Positions 1 through 8,738 of a stretch of 64,000 nucleotides of DNA are shown here, piece after piece. The stretch spans positions 1-64,000 of the forward strand of contig JADHNZ010000001.1 of NCBI GenBank assembly GCA_016779225.1, read 5' to 3'. Both the position numbers and the translations under genes were made by a program. The stretch's first letter is position 1, and every line of letters starts with the position of its first letter. Below the pieces are notes generated by a model. The model had not been told where the DNA came from. It saw only the letters and a list, made by a program, of their open reading frames with translations, and did no database searches. Source of the DNA: Planctomycetota bacterium. Lineage in GTDB: Bacteria > Planctomycetota > UBA1135 > GCA-002686595.

Positions 1-402
1 CCGGACGACATCCGCGTGGTCAACGACGCCGGCCTGATCATGACCTACTACCTGCGCGACGACCCCGAGGCGGCGCGCGGCTACCTCGAGCAGGCGCGCG
101 CCCTGGGTGACGCCAGCCTCGGCGAGCTCACCGCCGAGGAGCGCGCGGAGCGCGAGTGGGTGGACCCGATCGAGGCCTGGGGCGACGCGTACCAGAACCT
201 CGGCATCCTCCACCTCACCCTCCTGGACGACCCTGCTGGCGCGCGCCCGTTCCTGGAGCGCGCGCGCGAGATCGGACCTCCGCGGCGGGCCCAGCTGATC
301 GACGCGCTCCTCCCAAGGGTCGACCGGCTCGCTGCCGGCGAGGCCGTGCCCAAGGAGGAGTGGACCTTCATGGTCTGGAGCCACCAGCCCTCCGCCGACT
401 GA
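1..402 (+). CDS. TPR-repeat protein, 3' fragment
   Basis: The frame is open from the first base of the window, so the start codon and most of the protein lie upstream; an internal GTG near base 19 is not a convincing start. The visible 133 residues are alpha-helical, with Ala/Leu/Arg-rich repeats such as DDPEAARGYLEQARALGD and DDPAGARPFLERAREIGP spaced like tetratricopeptide repeats. This points to a protein-interaction scaffold. The gene ends about 100 bp before another TPR gene on the same strand, so the two may be cotranscribed. No catalytic motif is visible. Confidence 0.6.
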   Translation, partial: PDDIRVVNDAGLIMTYYLRDDPEAARGYLEQARALGDASLGELTAEERAEREWVDPIEAWGDAYQNLGILHLTLLDDPAGARPFLERAREIGPPRRAQLIDALLPRVDRLAAGEAVPKEEWTFMVWSHQPSAD

Positions 403-505
403 GCCTCAGCGCTCCCCCCCTCCCCATGGGCCACCCAAGGCCCCCCACTCACGCCGCGCCAGCGCCCCCGTAGAACACCCTCACCGCTCTCCGAGCACCT
501 CACCC

Positions 506-2233
506 ATGATCGAGCTCCTCCTCGTCTCCGCGGCCCTCGCCGCTCCCGTCCCCGCTGGCCTCGCCCTGCCGACCGCGGCGAACTCCGCCCCCGTCCTCGA
601 CGAGGTCGACCGCCTCATCGCCGCCGGCCGCGCGCTCCTGGATGAGGGCAAGCCCAAGGACGCCCAGGTGCTCTTCGAGGAGGCGGATGACAAGACCGGC
701 AGCAGCCTGCGCACGCGCGTCTGGGTCCTGCGGTCGTGGATCGACCAGGGCCGCTACAACGACGCGTTCAACGAGGCCGACCGCCGCCAGCGGCAGGGCG
801 ATGAGGGTCCGGCCATCGACTACATCTACGGCATGGGCTCCTACCGCCGCGCCCTGGACAACATGGCCTCGGGGGGGGGCTCCACCACCCAGCTCGCCCT
901 CGTGGATGCCGCAACCTATCTCGGCGACGCGGTCAAGGGGAACGCGGAGCTGTTCGACGACGCGTGGACCCCGCTCGCCCATGCGGCGTACCTCGGCCAG
1001 GAGGCCTCCCAGCGCGAGCTCGCGGCCGACGCCGCGGCCAAGGGTGCCAAGGCGCGGCCCAAGTCCGCCCACGCGCAGTATGTCCTCGGGCTGGCCTCCT
1101 TCTGGCAGGTGACCGACGCGGCCGCGCGGGAGGACGAGGCCGCCAAGCAGAAGGCGGTGACCGCGGGCCTCGCCGCCTTCAAGCGTGCGGCCTCGCTCCT
1201 GCCCAAGGGGAACGAGAGCGTCTCGGACCTCGCCGAGTACCACCTGCAGGCCGCCACGATCGCCCTGTGGAAGCCCGACAACGACCTCGCCGCAGTGGAG
1301 TACGCCAGCGCCATGGGCGCCGACCCCAGCAAGGTGGACTTCAGCCGCGTGTGGAGCGTCCTCGCCGCGGGTGAGGACGGGGCCAAGCCCTTCGTCGCCT
1401 GCCTCGAGGACGGGGCCAAGCAGTACATCGCGCGCTGGGGCGAGAAGACCGCTGCGGACGCGACGCTCCTGTGGTGGCTGGGCTACGCCCAGATCCAGAC
1501 CGGCGCCTACGACGACGCCGACCGCAACCTGGGCCTCGCCGTCGAGAAGTGGCCCGCCTACGAGAACGCGTACTGGTACCAGTTCGAGGCCCGCTATCAG
1601 AAGCAGGACTACAAGGCCGCGGCGGCCGCCCTCGGCGCGTGGTGGGAGCGCAACCCCAGCGGGGTGGTCGCCATGGTCCAAGGCAACGCCGAGCTGAATG
1701 TGGCCAAGGTGTTCTTCACCCAGGGCAAGTGCGCGGAGGAGGCCTGGGCCGGCGCAAGCGCCGCCGCCACCTGCGCCGAGGTGCTCGTCGGCGTGGAGCC
1801 CGCCAACTGGGAGCGCTGGGACAACCTGGGCCTGTTCGCCCGAGACTCGGGCGACGCGATCAAGCGCAGCCTGCGCCGGGAGAACGACGAGGCCAAGCTG
1901 GCCGAGGCCATGGAGCAAGCGAACGCGTACTACGAGCGCTCCTGGGAGGCCTACAACAAGGCCCTCGCCCTGGCGCCCGAGCAGCCGCACCTGCACAACG
2001 ACGCGGCCGTGATCCTGCACTACTGCCTGGACCGGGAGTTCGAGCAGGCCATCCGCATGTACGAGAAGTCCCAGGAGCTCGCTGTGGCGCGCCTGAAGCG
2101 AGACGACCTCGAGGACTTCGATCGCCAGCGCACCGAGATCGCCAAGCGCGACTCGGCCGACAACCTGCAGAAGATCAAGAAGCTCATCGAAGAGCGCCGC
2201 AAGGAGGCCCAGAAGGAGGGCGCAGGCGGCTGA
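506..2233 (+). CDS. Secreted TPR-repeat protein
   Basis: The 575-residue product starts with a short hydrophobic stretch followed by Ala-Ala-Pro (about residues 1-20) that looks like a Sec signal peptide, so it probably acts in the periplasm. The rest is helical repeat: Tyr/Ala/Gly-containing 34-residue-type units such as WLGYAQIQTGAYDDADRNLG near residues 330-350 and a typical TPR pair near 480-530. The C-terminus is a charged Lys/Glu helix. No enzyme motif is present. The next gene begins within a few bases of the stop codon, consistent with an operon. The partner is unknown. Confidence 0.75.
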   Translation: MIELLLVSAALAAPVPAGLALPTAANSAPVLDEVDRLIAAGRALLDEGKPKDAQVLFEEADDKTGSSLRTRVWVLRSWIDQGRYNDAFNEADRRQRQGDEGPAIDYIYGMGSYRRALDNMASGGGSTTQLALVDAATYLGDAVKGNAELFDDAWTPLAHAAYLGQEASQRELAADAAAKGAKARPKSAHAQYVLGLASFWQVTDAAAREDEAAKQKAVTAGLAAFKRAASLLPKGNESVSDLAEYHLQAATIALWKPDNDLAAVEYASAMGADPSKVDFSRVWSVLAAGEDGAKPFVACLEDGAKQYIARWGEKTAADATLLWWLGYAQIQTGAYDDADRNLGLAVEKWPAYENAYWYQFEARYQKQDYKAAAAALGAWWERNPSGVVAMVQGNAELNVAKVFFTQGKCAEEAWAGASAAATCAEVLVGVEPANWERWDNLGLFARDSGDAIKRSLRRENDEAKLAEAMEQANAYYERSWEAYNKALALAPEQPHLHNDAAVILHYCLDREFEQAIRMYEKSQELAVARLKRDDLEDFDRQRTEIAKRDSADNLQKIKKLIEERRKEAQKEGAGG

Positions 2234-2238
2234 TCTCC

Positions 2239-3318
2239 TTGGACCTTCCCTTTCGTATCCAGACCGAGGCCGGCGACGAGCCGGTGATCGCGGTCGACGG
2301 TGCCTTCGACGCGCCCGGGCTGCACCTCTCCCACTGGCCGGGGAACCGCACGCCCGCGGACCTGCGGCACGAGCTCTCCACGGGCTCGGCGCTGCTCTTC
2401 GCGGAGCTGCCCGCCGAGGAGCGCGTGCGGCTGGCCGCGGGCTGCGTGGCCGTCGCCAACAACCACTACGACACCGACGGGTGCCTCGCGGCCCTCGCCG
2501 TCTTCCGGCCTGAGTGGGCCCTCGCCCATCGGCAGCGCCTGCTCGACGCGGCCGCCGCGGGCGACTTCTTCCGCGCCCCGAGTCGTGAGGCCGTCGCCAT
2601 CGACGCGGCGATCGCCAACCTCTGCGACCCAGCCCGCTCGCCCCTGCAGCTGGGCGGGCTCGAGGACGGGGAGCGCTACCGGGCCGCCACCTTGGACGCC
2701 CTCGAGCGCGTGCCGCGCTGGCTGGCTGGCGAGCTCGAGCAGGACGCGGCCCTCTATGCCCCAGAGGTCGCGGCTTGGGAGGCGGACGCCGGCGACCTGG
2801 AGGGTGCCCTGTTCGACGACCTCGTCCACCTGGACTACGCGGTGTGGACCGCCGCCCACGGCCGCGCCAGCAGCCGCCCCGGCGCGCCCTGCTGGGACCC
2901 TGGCCGCCACGCCCTGTTCGGTGCGACCCTGGCCGACCGCGTGCTCTCCCTGGGCCCGGGTCCCGAGGGAACCCACGCGCGCTTCCTGCTCTCCACGGCC
3001 TCGTGGTTCGACCTGCCGGAGCGACGCCCCCACCCTCGGCCCGACCTCGCTGCCCTGGCGGCCCAGCTGAACGGCGAGGAGGGGACCGCGCCCGAGGACT
3101 CGGTGTGCTGGCGACACCAGCGCCAGGAGGGCGCCTCTCCGGAGCTCTGGTTCGGGACGGCCCAGGCCGGGCTCTTCGCGGAGCACGCGGCCGACGCCCT
3201 GCGGCCGAGCGGGCTAGGCGCGGAGCGCATCAAGCACCTCGTCACCGAGGCCGTGCGGGCCGCGTGGAGCTTCTCGGACGACCCCGAGGACGACGATGGC
3301 GACTGGTACGTCGTCTAG
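2239..3318 (+). CDS. Unrecognised 359-aa protein with HxDxDG motif
   Basis: I do not recognise the family. The open frame extends far upstream, but that part runs out of frame across the preceding TPR gene, so I chose the TTG five bases after that gene's stop, giving MDLPFRIQTE. A motif NNHYDTDG (His76, Asp78, Asp80, Gly81) resembles the first metal-binding motif of DHH-type phosphoesterases (HxDxDG), but no DHH triad follows, so this is only a hint. The C-terminus is acidic (DDPEDDDGDW) and overlaps the start of the next gene by 23 bp, suggesting translational coupling to the MBL-fold hydrolase. Confidence 0.65.
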   Translation: MDLPFRIQTEAGDEPVIAVDGAFDAPGLHLSHWPGNRTPADLRHELSTGSALLFAELPAEERVRLAAGCVAVANNHYDTDGCLAALAVFRPEWALAHRQRLLDAAAAGDFFRAPSREAVAIDAAIANLCDPARSPLQLGGLEDGERYRAATLDALERVPRWLAGELEQDAALYAPEVAAWEADAGDLEGALFDDLVHLDYAVWTAAHGRASSRPGAPCWDPGRHALFGATLADRVLSLGPGPEGTHARFLLSTASWFDLPERRPHPRPDLAALAAQLNGEEGTAPEDSVCWRHQRQEGASPELWFGTAQAGLFAEHAADALRPSGLGAERIKHLVTEAVRAAWSFSDDPEDDDGDWYVV

Positions 3319-4222
3319 GCCCGCCCGCCCCGGCCGCTGGCCGCACCTCCTGCGGCCGGGGACCGAGGACGACCCGCTGGTGGTCGTGCGCTCGAGCACC
3401 TGGAACTACAACTCCATCGGCCTGTGGAGCGGCGACGAGGTGCTGCTGGTGGACCCCGGGCTCTCCCCCGCCGAGCTCGAGCTCACGGCGACCCGGGCCT
3501 GCACCGCCCGCCAAGCGGGCGCGCCCCGGCAGGTCGCGCACCTGGTGCTGACCCATGCGCACCACGACCACCTCCGCGGAGCCACGGCCTTCCCCGGCGC
3601 GCGGGTGTGGATGCCCAGGATCGCCGCGCGCAAGCCCGCCGACGCCCGCGAGCGCATCCTCGCCGCCGGCGAGCGGCTGAGCCGGCGGGTGCGCGGCGAG
3701 CCCGGGCCCCTCGCCTGGCCCGCGGTCGACGAGGAGTTCGGGGAGCGGGCCCGCATCCGGTTCGGCGCCGACATGGAGGTGGAGCTCTGGTTCCTGCCCG
3801 GGCACTCCAACTGCACCAGCGTGGTGTGGCTGCCCGCCCAGCGCACCCTCCTCAGCGCCGACTACCTGGTGAGCCCGGGCGTGCCGTTCTGCAGGCACGA
3901 GGCGAGCCTCTTCGAGGCGGCCCTGGAGCGCCTGCTGGCGCTGGCGGCCGAGCTGCCCATCGAGAGGGTGGTGCCGGCCCACGGGGACCTGCTCGAGGGA
4001 GAGGAGGCCGTGCGCGAGGGCCTCCTGCTCGACCTCGGCGTGCTCGGCGCCATGCGTGCCTGTGCGGAGGGCCTTGAGCCCGCGACGCCCGCCGCCGAGG
4101 CTCAGGAGCGCGTCGTTGCCGCGGCGACGGCGTTCCGCGGTCGCGGCGCGGGGCTGCTCAGCGCCCAGGACGAGGACAACGCCGAGCGGGTCCTGCGCGA
4201 GGTGCGCGCGGGCCGCGACTAG
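3296..4222 (+). CDS. Metallo-beta-lactamase-fold hydrolase
   Basis: The 308-residue product carries the MBL-fold zinc signature THAHHDHL (about residues 85-92), a downstream GHSN histidine (about 168), an Asp in LLSADYL and a final His in VVPAHGD. All the metal ligands expected of a binuclear glyoxalase II/lactonase-like hydrolase are therefore present. The substrate cannot be read from sequence; members hydrolyse thioesters, lactones or phosphodiesters. No signal peptide is visible, so it is probably cytoplasmic. It is convergent with the MFS transporter gene, with only 24 bp between the stop codons. Confidence 0.85.
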   Translation: MATGTSSRPARPGRWPHLLRPGTEDDPLVVVRSSTWNYNSIGLWSGDEVLLVDPGLSPAELELTATRACTARQAGAPRQVAHLVLTHAHHDHLRGATAFPGARVWMPRIAARKPADARERILAAGERLSRRVRGEPGPLAWPAVDEEFGERARIRFGADMEVELWFLPGHSNCTSVVWLPAQRTLLSADYLVSPGVPFCRHEASLFEAALERLLALAAELPIERVVPAHGDLLEGEEAVREGLLLDLGVLGAMRACAEGLEPATPAAEAQERVVAAATAFRGRGAGLLSAQDEDNAERVLREVRAGRD

Positions 4223-4246
4223 GCGCAGCGAGCCCCGGCTTGCGGG

Positions 4247-5569
4247 TCAGACGCGTCGCGCGCCACCGCCCCTCAGGAAGCCCGCGAGGCCCAGGACCAC
4301 GCACAGGGCCCCCACGGCGATGGCCCAGCGCAGGCCGAGCCCCGCGGCCACGGCCCCCCCCACGCTCCCGCCCACGGCCACGGCCGCGGTGCGCGCGCTG
4401 AACACGACCCCGAACGCGCCCCCTCGCCGCCCGGCCTCGACCTCGCCCGCCGCCAGCCCGAACGCCAGAGGCCCGATGCCCGCGGTCGCCGCGCCGAAGA
4501 GCACGCGCGCGGCGAGGAGGTGCGCGAGGCCTGGCGCCACGGCCTGCCAGACCAGGGCCACCGCGCAGAGCACCGCCGAGAGCACCAGCGCCCGCCGGGC
4601 TCCCACGCGATCTCCGTAGCGCCCCCAGAAGGGCAGGGACACCAGGTTCGCGAGAGCCATGGCGCCGAAGGCCACGGAGGTGGCCAGGGTCACCGTCGAC
4701 CTCGCGCCATCCCCTGCGAGGGGCAGGCGCTCCAGGGCGCGGAGAATCGCGGACGGCTCGTCCGCGCCTCCGACGAGGGTGGCGACCAGGCGCTCGAGGA
4801 TCGGGTTCGCGGCGCCGAGCCCAAACTGCACCGCGAACACAAGGCCCGCGGTCGCGCGCAGGGCGGGCTCCCCCAGCACTGAGCGCACATCGCGGCGCAC
4901 GGAGCGCAGGGCTCCGGCGACGCCCGCGGCGGAGCCAGGGGCAGGGGCGGTGGCAGGATCACTGCCGGGGGCACTCCCAGGGGCACTGCCCAGGGTGCTC
5001 CGGTCCTCGCGCGCGAACAGGGCCACGAGGACCGCGGCGGTGAGGGCCGAGGCCCCCACGAACAGGAACACGGCCTGGTGCCCTCCGAGGGCCACGGACA
5101 GCCAGCCCCCCATGAGCGGCCCGATGAGGCTGCCCAGGGCCAGGGAGGTCGAGAGGGCGCTGGTCACGCGGGCCTGGCGATCCGCCGGGGCCTGGACGCT
5201 GACCAGGGTGATCCCGGGAGGGATGAAGCCGCTGAACAGGCCCTGGCCCAGGCGCAGGGCGAGCAGGGACCAGGGCCCGACCGCAAAGGCCATCCCCCCC
5301 ACGAAGACCGCGATCGCCAGCATGGCGCGGCAGATCATCACCTTGCGGCCGATCCGATCACCGAGCGCTCCCCAGACGGGCGACATGAGGGTCGCGCCCA
5401 GGGGGGCTGCCCCGAACAGCACGCCCGACCACAGGCGGACCGCTCGCTCGTCCTCCACGCCCAGCTCCTCGAGCAGACTCGGGAAGAAGGGCAGGAAGCT
5501 CATCATCCCGATGGAGGTGATCAGGTTCGCGAACCAGATCACCCGGAAGGTGCGCTGCCAGTCGGCCAA
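4247..5569 (-). CDS. MFS transporter
   Basis: This 440-residue polytopic membrane protein has about twelve hydrophobic segments in two halves. The loop between helices 2 and 3 reads VWGALGDRIGRKVMI, the major facilitator signature, and the second half repeats it as FWGRYGDRVGARRAL. A Pro/Ala/Gly-rich stretch (GSAPGSAPGSDPATAPAPGSA) forms the central cytoplasmic loop. Overall it looks like a drug/proton antiporter or sugar exporter of the TetA/NorA type, but the substrate is unknown. The start is TTG. It is a single-gene unit with a long non-coding region upstream. Confidence 0.85.
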   Translation of the reverse strand: MADWQRTFRVIWFANLITSIGMMSFLPFFPSLLEELGVEDERAVRLWSGVLFGAAPLGATLMSPVWGALGDRIGRKVMICRAMLAIAVFVGGMAFAVGPWSLLALRLGQGLFSGFIPPGITLVSVQAPADRQARVTSALSTSLALGSLIGPLMGGWLSVALGGHQAVFLFVGASALTAAVLVALFAREDRSTLGSAPGSAPGSDPATAPAPGSAAGVAGALRSVRRDVRSVLGEPALRATAGLVFAVQFGLGAANPILERLVATLVGGADEPSAILRALERLPLAGDGARSTVTLATSVAFGAMALANLVSLPFWGRYGDRVGARRALVLSAVLCAVALVWQAVAPGLAHLLAARVLFGAATAGIGPLAFGLAAGEVEAGRRGGAFGVVFSARTAAVAVGGSVGGAVAAGLGLRWAIAVGALCVVLGLAGFLRGGGARRV

Positions 5570-5681
5570 GCCCAGAGGGTGCCGCAGCCTGCGCCCCGTG
5601 CGCGCGGAGACCTCCGGGAAAGCTCTCCGCCAGAGGGCTCCGCGGGCGCAGCGAGTCAGGGCCCAGCCCGCGGTCTGCCTA

Positions 5682-5764
5682 GCGCCAGCGCGCAGGAACT
5701 CTGCGGCCAGCGCGCGGGGACTCTGGCGCCGGCGCGCGGGGACTCTGGCGCCGGCGCGCGGTGG
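5682..5764. repeat. 22-bp GC-rich tandem repeat
   Basis: About 3.7 copies of a 22-bp unit lie head to tail; the core is GGCGCCGGCGCGCGG followed by GGACTCT. The first copy is degenerate (21 bp) and the last is partial. The array lies about 115 bp upstream of the MFS start codon and is non-coding. No spacer structure is present, so it is a minisatellite rather than CRISPR. Confidence 0.85.
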
Positions 5765-5936
5765 GCGAGGCGCCGCAGCCCGGACGCTACGGGCGTCACG
5801 GCGCCGCGCGAGGCTACGAGAGGGGCCCCGCCGGCGACGCGAGGTCTCCGACGGGGCCCATGCTTGGAGTCACGACCCTCGAGGGCGCAGCCCTAGAGGG
5901 TGGGCTCGGTCCGCTCGAGCGGCGAGCACGGGAGGG

Positions 5937-6017
5937 TCACTCCTCCTCGTCCCAGCCCTCGTCGTCCCATTCGTTCTCGACGTCTTCGTCGTCGTCGTCC
6001 CACCATTCGCGGGTCAT
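5937..6017 (-). CDS. Acidic mini-protein, 26 aa
   Basis: An ATG preceded by a GGAG Shine-Dalgarno at 7-nt spacing opens a 26-codon frame ending in TGA. The product, MTREWWDDDDEDVENEWDD followed by EGWDEEE, is extremely acidic and has four tryptophans. That composition is unlike the Arg/Ala/Gly-rich chance frames of this genome. It stands alone between two hairpins and the MFS gene, on the same strand as the BMC operon. Its function is unknown and no homologue is recognised; a chance frame is possible because it is so short. Confidence 0.4.
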   Translation of the reverse strand: MTREWWDDDDEDVENEWDDEGWDEEE

Positions 6018-6193
6018 GGGTGATCTCCGTGGATCAGGAGTTCAAGGAACGCGGGGGCGTGCACACGCCCCTCGGCGAAGGCCTCCGGGGCATCCCGGCC
6101 GCCCTCACGAGATCCGAAGTACCAAGGGACTCCGAAGGCCGTCAAGACCCCTGGTTCTGATCTGCTGCGGGCGCCCTCGGGGGAGAGGGAGGT

Positions 6194-6221
6194 GTGCCCG
6201 CGGGGAAGGCCCCGCGGGCAC
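6194..6221 (-). terminator. Hairpin, perfect 12-bp stem
   Basis: GTGCCCGCGGGG and its exact reverse complement are separated by the tetraloop AAGG. It lies downstream of the BMC operon and upstream of the acidic mini-ORF on the same strand. There is no U-tract, so it may be a factor-assisted terminator or an mRNA-stabilising element. Confidence 0.5.
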
Positions 6222-6370
6222 GGCCCGCGCCGGCGTGATGGAGGGTCGCCAGGCGCAGGCGAGGGGGCGCCTCGACCCCGGGGGGTCGGGGTGGTGCGGC
6301 GCCCGCAACGAACCCTAGCCCGCTCGGCCGCAGGGGGCTGGGGCGGCGGTGCACTGCCCCAAAGGGAGAT

Positions 6371-6389
6371 CGGCCTCCGTCGGAGGCCG
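6371..6389 (-). terminator. Hairpin after the last BMC-operon gene
   Basis: CGGCCTCC and its exact reverse complement flank a 3-nt loop about 90 nt after the UPF0210 stop codon. It is the first strong structure downstream of the operon. It lacks a U-tract, as do the other hairpins of this window. Confidence 0.45.
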
Positions 6390-6478
6390 AGACGGGCCCC
6401 ACGGCGCCGTCAGCTCACCCGCCGGTCGCTCCGGGGTGCGCCGGAGGGCCTGGGTTCGTGGGCAGCAGCCGCGCGCGC

Positions 6479-7843
6479 TCAGTTCTTGTAGCTCTGCAGG
6501 GGAGCCGGAACGCGCCCGCCGCGGGCATGCAGCAGGCTGCAGGAGAAGCGCCCAGGGTCCTGGACGATGGCCGTCCCCAGCAGGCCCCCCCACTCGACCG
6601 TCTCGCCGGGGCCCTTGCCAGGCACCGGGATCATGCGCACGGCGGTGGTCTTGGTGTTCACCATGCCGATCGCCAGCTCGTCCGCGATGATCCCCGTGAT
6701 CGTGGCCGCGGGCGTGTCCCCGGGGACTGCGATCATGTCGAGGCCCACGGAGCAGACCGCGCTCATGGCCTCGAGCTTGGCCAGGGAGAGGGCCTCGTCC
6801 CGAACAGCCGCGATCATGCCCATGTCCTCGGAGACGGGGATGAACGCTCCGGAGAGCCCCCCCACGCTCGAGGAGGCCATGGCCCCACCCTTCTTGACCG
6901 CGTCCGTGAGCATGGCGAGGGCGACCGTCGTCCCGGGGGCTCCGGTGCGGTCCACCCCGATCAGCTCGAGGATGTCCGAGATCGAGTCCCCCTGGGCCGG
7001 GGTCGGCGCGAGGGACACATCCACGATCCCGAAGGTGGTCCCGAGGCGGCGGGCCGCCTCGCGCCCCACCAGCTCACCCACGCGGGTGATCTTGAAGGCG
7101 GTGCGCTTGATGACCTCGTACACCGCCAGCAGGTCCGCGTCAGGCCCCAGACGCTCGATGGCCGAGCGCACCACGCCGGGGCCGCTGACCCCCACATTGA
7201 TGACGGTCTCCGGCTCGCCGATGCCAATGTGCGCGCCGGCGACGAAGGGGTTGTCCTCCACCGGGTTCATGAAGCACACGAGCTTCGCGCAGCCCAGGCC
7301 GCCGTCGGCCTTCGTCCGCTCGGCCGTGTCGAGCACGATGTCGGTGAACTGCACGACCGCATCCATGTTGATGCCGGCCTTGGTCGTGCCCAGCGAGACC
7401 GACGAGCACACCCGCTTGGTGGCGGCCAGCGCCTCGGGGATCGAGCGGAACAGGGCCTCGTCCGCGCGCGTGAAGCCCTTGTGGACATAGGCCGTGAAGC
7501 CGCCGATGAAGTCCACCCCGACCTCCTCGGCCGCCGCATCCATGGCCTTCGCCAGCGGCACCAGGGAGTCCGCGCCACTCGGCCCGGCGATGAGGGAGAT
7601 CGGCGTGACCGCGATGCGCTTGTTCACGATCGGCACGCCGTAGTCCGAGGCGATCGACTCCGCCGTCCGTACCAGGTCCTTCCCGTGATGGAGGATCTTG
7701 GTGTAGACCTTCTCGCAGGCGCTCTCCAGGTCGGGGTCGGCGCAGTCGAGGAGGTTGATGCCAAGGGTCGTGGTGCGGACATCGAGCGTCTCGAGCTCGA
7801 CCATCCGCAGGGTCTCGAGGATCTCCTGGTCAGAGAAGGACAC
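6479..7843 (-). CDS. UPF0210 (DUF711) protein, last gene of BMC operon
   Basis: The 454-residue product matches the UPF0210/DUF711 family along its whole length. Seen here: the N-terminal [18 protein letters not shown], the glycine-rich middle ([14 protein letters not shown]), [11 protein letters not shown], and the C-terminal [20 protein letters not shown]. Family members are known to adopt a pyruvate-formate-lyase-like barrel but have no assigned reaction. This one has no C-terminal glycyl-radical loop, so radical chemistry is not supported. The ACT-domain gene directly upstream recreates the UPF0210/ACT pairing known from streptococci. Lying at the end of a shell-protein operon, it is a candidate cargo or regulator of the compartment; that is inference. 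Confidence 0.85.
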   Translation of the reverse strand: MSFSDQEILETLRMVELETLDVRTTTLGINLLDCADPDLESACEKVYTKILHHGKDLVRTAESIASDYGVPIVNKRIAVTPISLIAGPSGADSLVPLAKAMDAAAEEVGVDFIGGFTAYVHKGFTRADEALFRSIPEALAATKRVCSSVSLGTTKAGINMDAVVQFTDIVLDTAERTKADGGLGCAKLVCFMNPVEDNPFVAGAHIGIGEPETVINVGVSGPGVVRSAIERLGPDADLLAVYEVIKRTAFKITRVGELVGREAARRLGTTFGIVDVSLAPTPAQGDSISDILELIGVDRTGAPGTTVALAMLTDAVKKGGAMASSSVGGLSGAFIPVSEDMGMIAAVRDEALSLAKLEAMSAVCSVGLDMIAVPGDTPAATITGIIADELAIGMVNTKTTAVRMIPVPGKGPGETVEWGGLLGTAIVQDPGRFSCSLLHARGGRVPAPLQSYKN

Positions 7844-7852
7844 GGCAGGCTC

Positions 7853-8362
7853 CTAGACGCGGTGCATGTAGCGGAAGACGCGCTCGTGCATGACGCGCGC
7901 GACGAAGTCCTGCTCCCCGCCCATGCACTGGAGGGTGTCCTTGAGGGGATCGAACTGGCCGGCGTGCTCAAGCTCGACGGTCAGCACCAGGTGGAAGTAG
8001 TCCTCGACCGAGCGCTGGCTGATGTCGCGCACATTGCCGCCGCCCTTGGCGATCGCCGCGGTGATCTCCGCCAGGACGCCAGTGCGGTTGCGGCCCACTA
8101 CGACGACCATGACGCCCGTCCCGGCGGCGTGCTCCGCGGAGGGCTCGGGCATCAGGGGCAGGTGGTGCTGGGCGCGGGCCGCGTCGGGGCCACGATCAGG
8201 GGCGGGCTCGGTCCAGGCCGCGCCGGAGGTGTCGCGCAGGGTGACGCCCGCGGCGCGAGCGGCATCGAGAGCCTGGGGCGTGACCACGGTCTCCGGGTCC
8301 ACGACCAGCTCACGCCCTTCGGCGCGGCGGATGTCCTCGGCAGTGATGAAGCGACGGGGCAT
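7853..8362 (-). CDS. ACT-domain protein with EutQ-N-like N-terminus
   Basis: The 169-residue protein has two parts. Residues 4-45 (RRFITAEDIRRAE ... VVTPQALDAARAAGVTL) resemble the N-terminal segment of the ethanolamine-microcompartment protein EutQ and the first half of the neighbouring 98-aa protein. Residues about 80-165 form an ACT domain (VMVVVVGRNRTGVLAEITAA, then GGNVRDISQR), a small-molecule sensing fold usual beside UPF0210 genes. I chose the ATG giving MPRRFITAEDI because a more upstream start would overlap the previous gene. It is 9 bp from the UPF0210 gene, so it is probably cotranslated with it and may modulate it. Confidence 0.8.
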   Translation of the reverse strand: MPRRFITAEDIRRAEGRELVVDPETVVTPQALDAARAAGVTLRDTSGAAWTEPAPDRGPDAARAQHHLPLMPEPSAEHAAGTGVMVVVVGRNRTGVLAEITAAIAKGGGNVRDISQRSVEDYFHLVLTVELEHAGQFDPLKDTLQCMGGEQDFVARVMHERVFRYMHRV

Positions 8363-8390
8363 GGGAGTGCGTGGGACGAGGGTCTCGGGG

Positions 8391-8687
8391 TCAGTCGGCG
8401 GCGAAGGGCTCGGGCCCACCGGGGCCGATGCGGGAGATGGTCAGGCGTCCCTCGCGCACGACCACCACGAAGGTGCCGTCCTGGGAGCGGAGGCGCTGGA
8501 GGAGGTCGGCGTCGGTGACGCGGGGAGGGGCGCCCGCTCCGGCCTCCTGGCGGACCACCCGGATGCCGCGCAGGAACGCCGCGTCGAGGGCTGCGGGGGT
8601 GGCAATGCGGCCGGGACCGAGCACGAGCTGTGAGCCGGCCGGGAGGGCCAGCACATCACGCTCGGTCACCAGTTCACGGCCAGGCAC
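8391..8687 (-). CDS. Small BMC-operon protein, EutQ-N-like module
   Basis: This 98-residue protein begins RELVTERDVLALPAGSQLVL and continues into RIATPAALDAAFLRGIRVV. The pattern (I/V)T..D(I/V)...(I/V)(A/V)TP.A.DAA...G(I/V) is shared with the next gene product and, from memory, with the N-terminus of EutQ. The second half (QDGTFVVVVREGRLTISRI) is a short beta-rich piece I do not recognise. It lies between shell genes and the ACT gene. It could be an adaptor that tethers cargo to the shell; that is inference from context only. Confidence 0.65.
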   Translation of the reverse strand: MPGRELVTERDVLALPAGSQLVLGPGRIATPAALDAAFLRGIRVVRQEAGAGAPPRVTDADLLQRLRSQDGTFVVVVREGRLTISRIGPGGPEPFAAD

Positions 8688-8738
8688 GGGAGGGGCTCGG
8701 GGGGGCGGGGCGCGGGCGCGGAGGGCCCGCGGCCGGGA

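Larger units (their letters stand above)
5570..6478. other. Gene-poor region between MFS gene and BMC operon
   Basis: These 909 bp contain no normal-length gene that looks real; every longer open frame here is Arg/Pro/Gly-rich and lacks conserved features. It holds the leader of the MFS gene, a 22-bp tandem repeat, a 26-codon acidic mini-ORF with a good ribosome binding site, and two strong hairpins that probably end the BMC operon transcript. Confidence 0.6.

Noticed and set aside
500-2020. 506-aa open frame on the minus strand
   Set aside because: It is antisense to the TPR gene and has the Gly/Val/Leu/Arg shadow composition.
6479-7843. UPF0210 protein as a glycyl radical enzyme
   Set aside because: No C-terminal glycyl-radical loop and no activase gene in the operon; only the overall fold relates the family to PFL.
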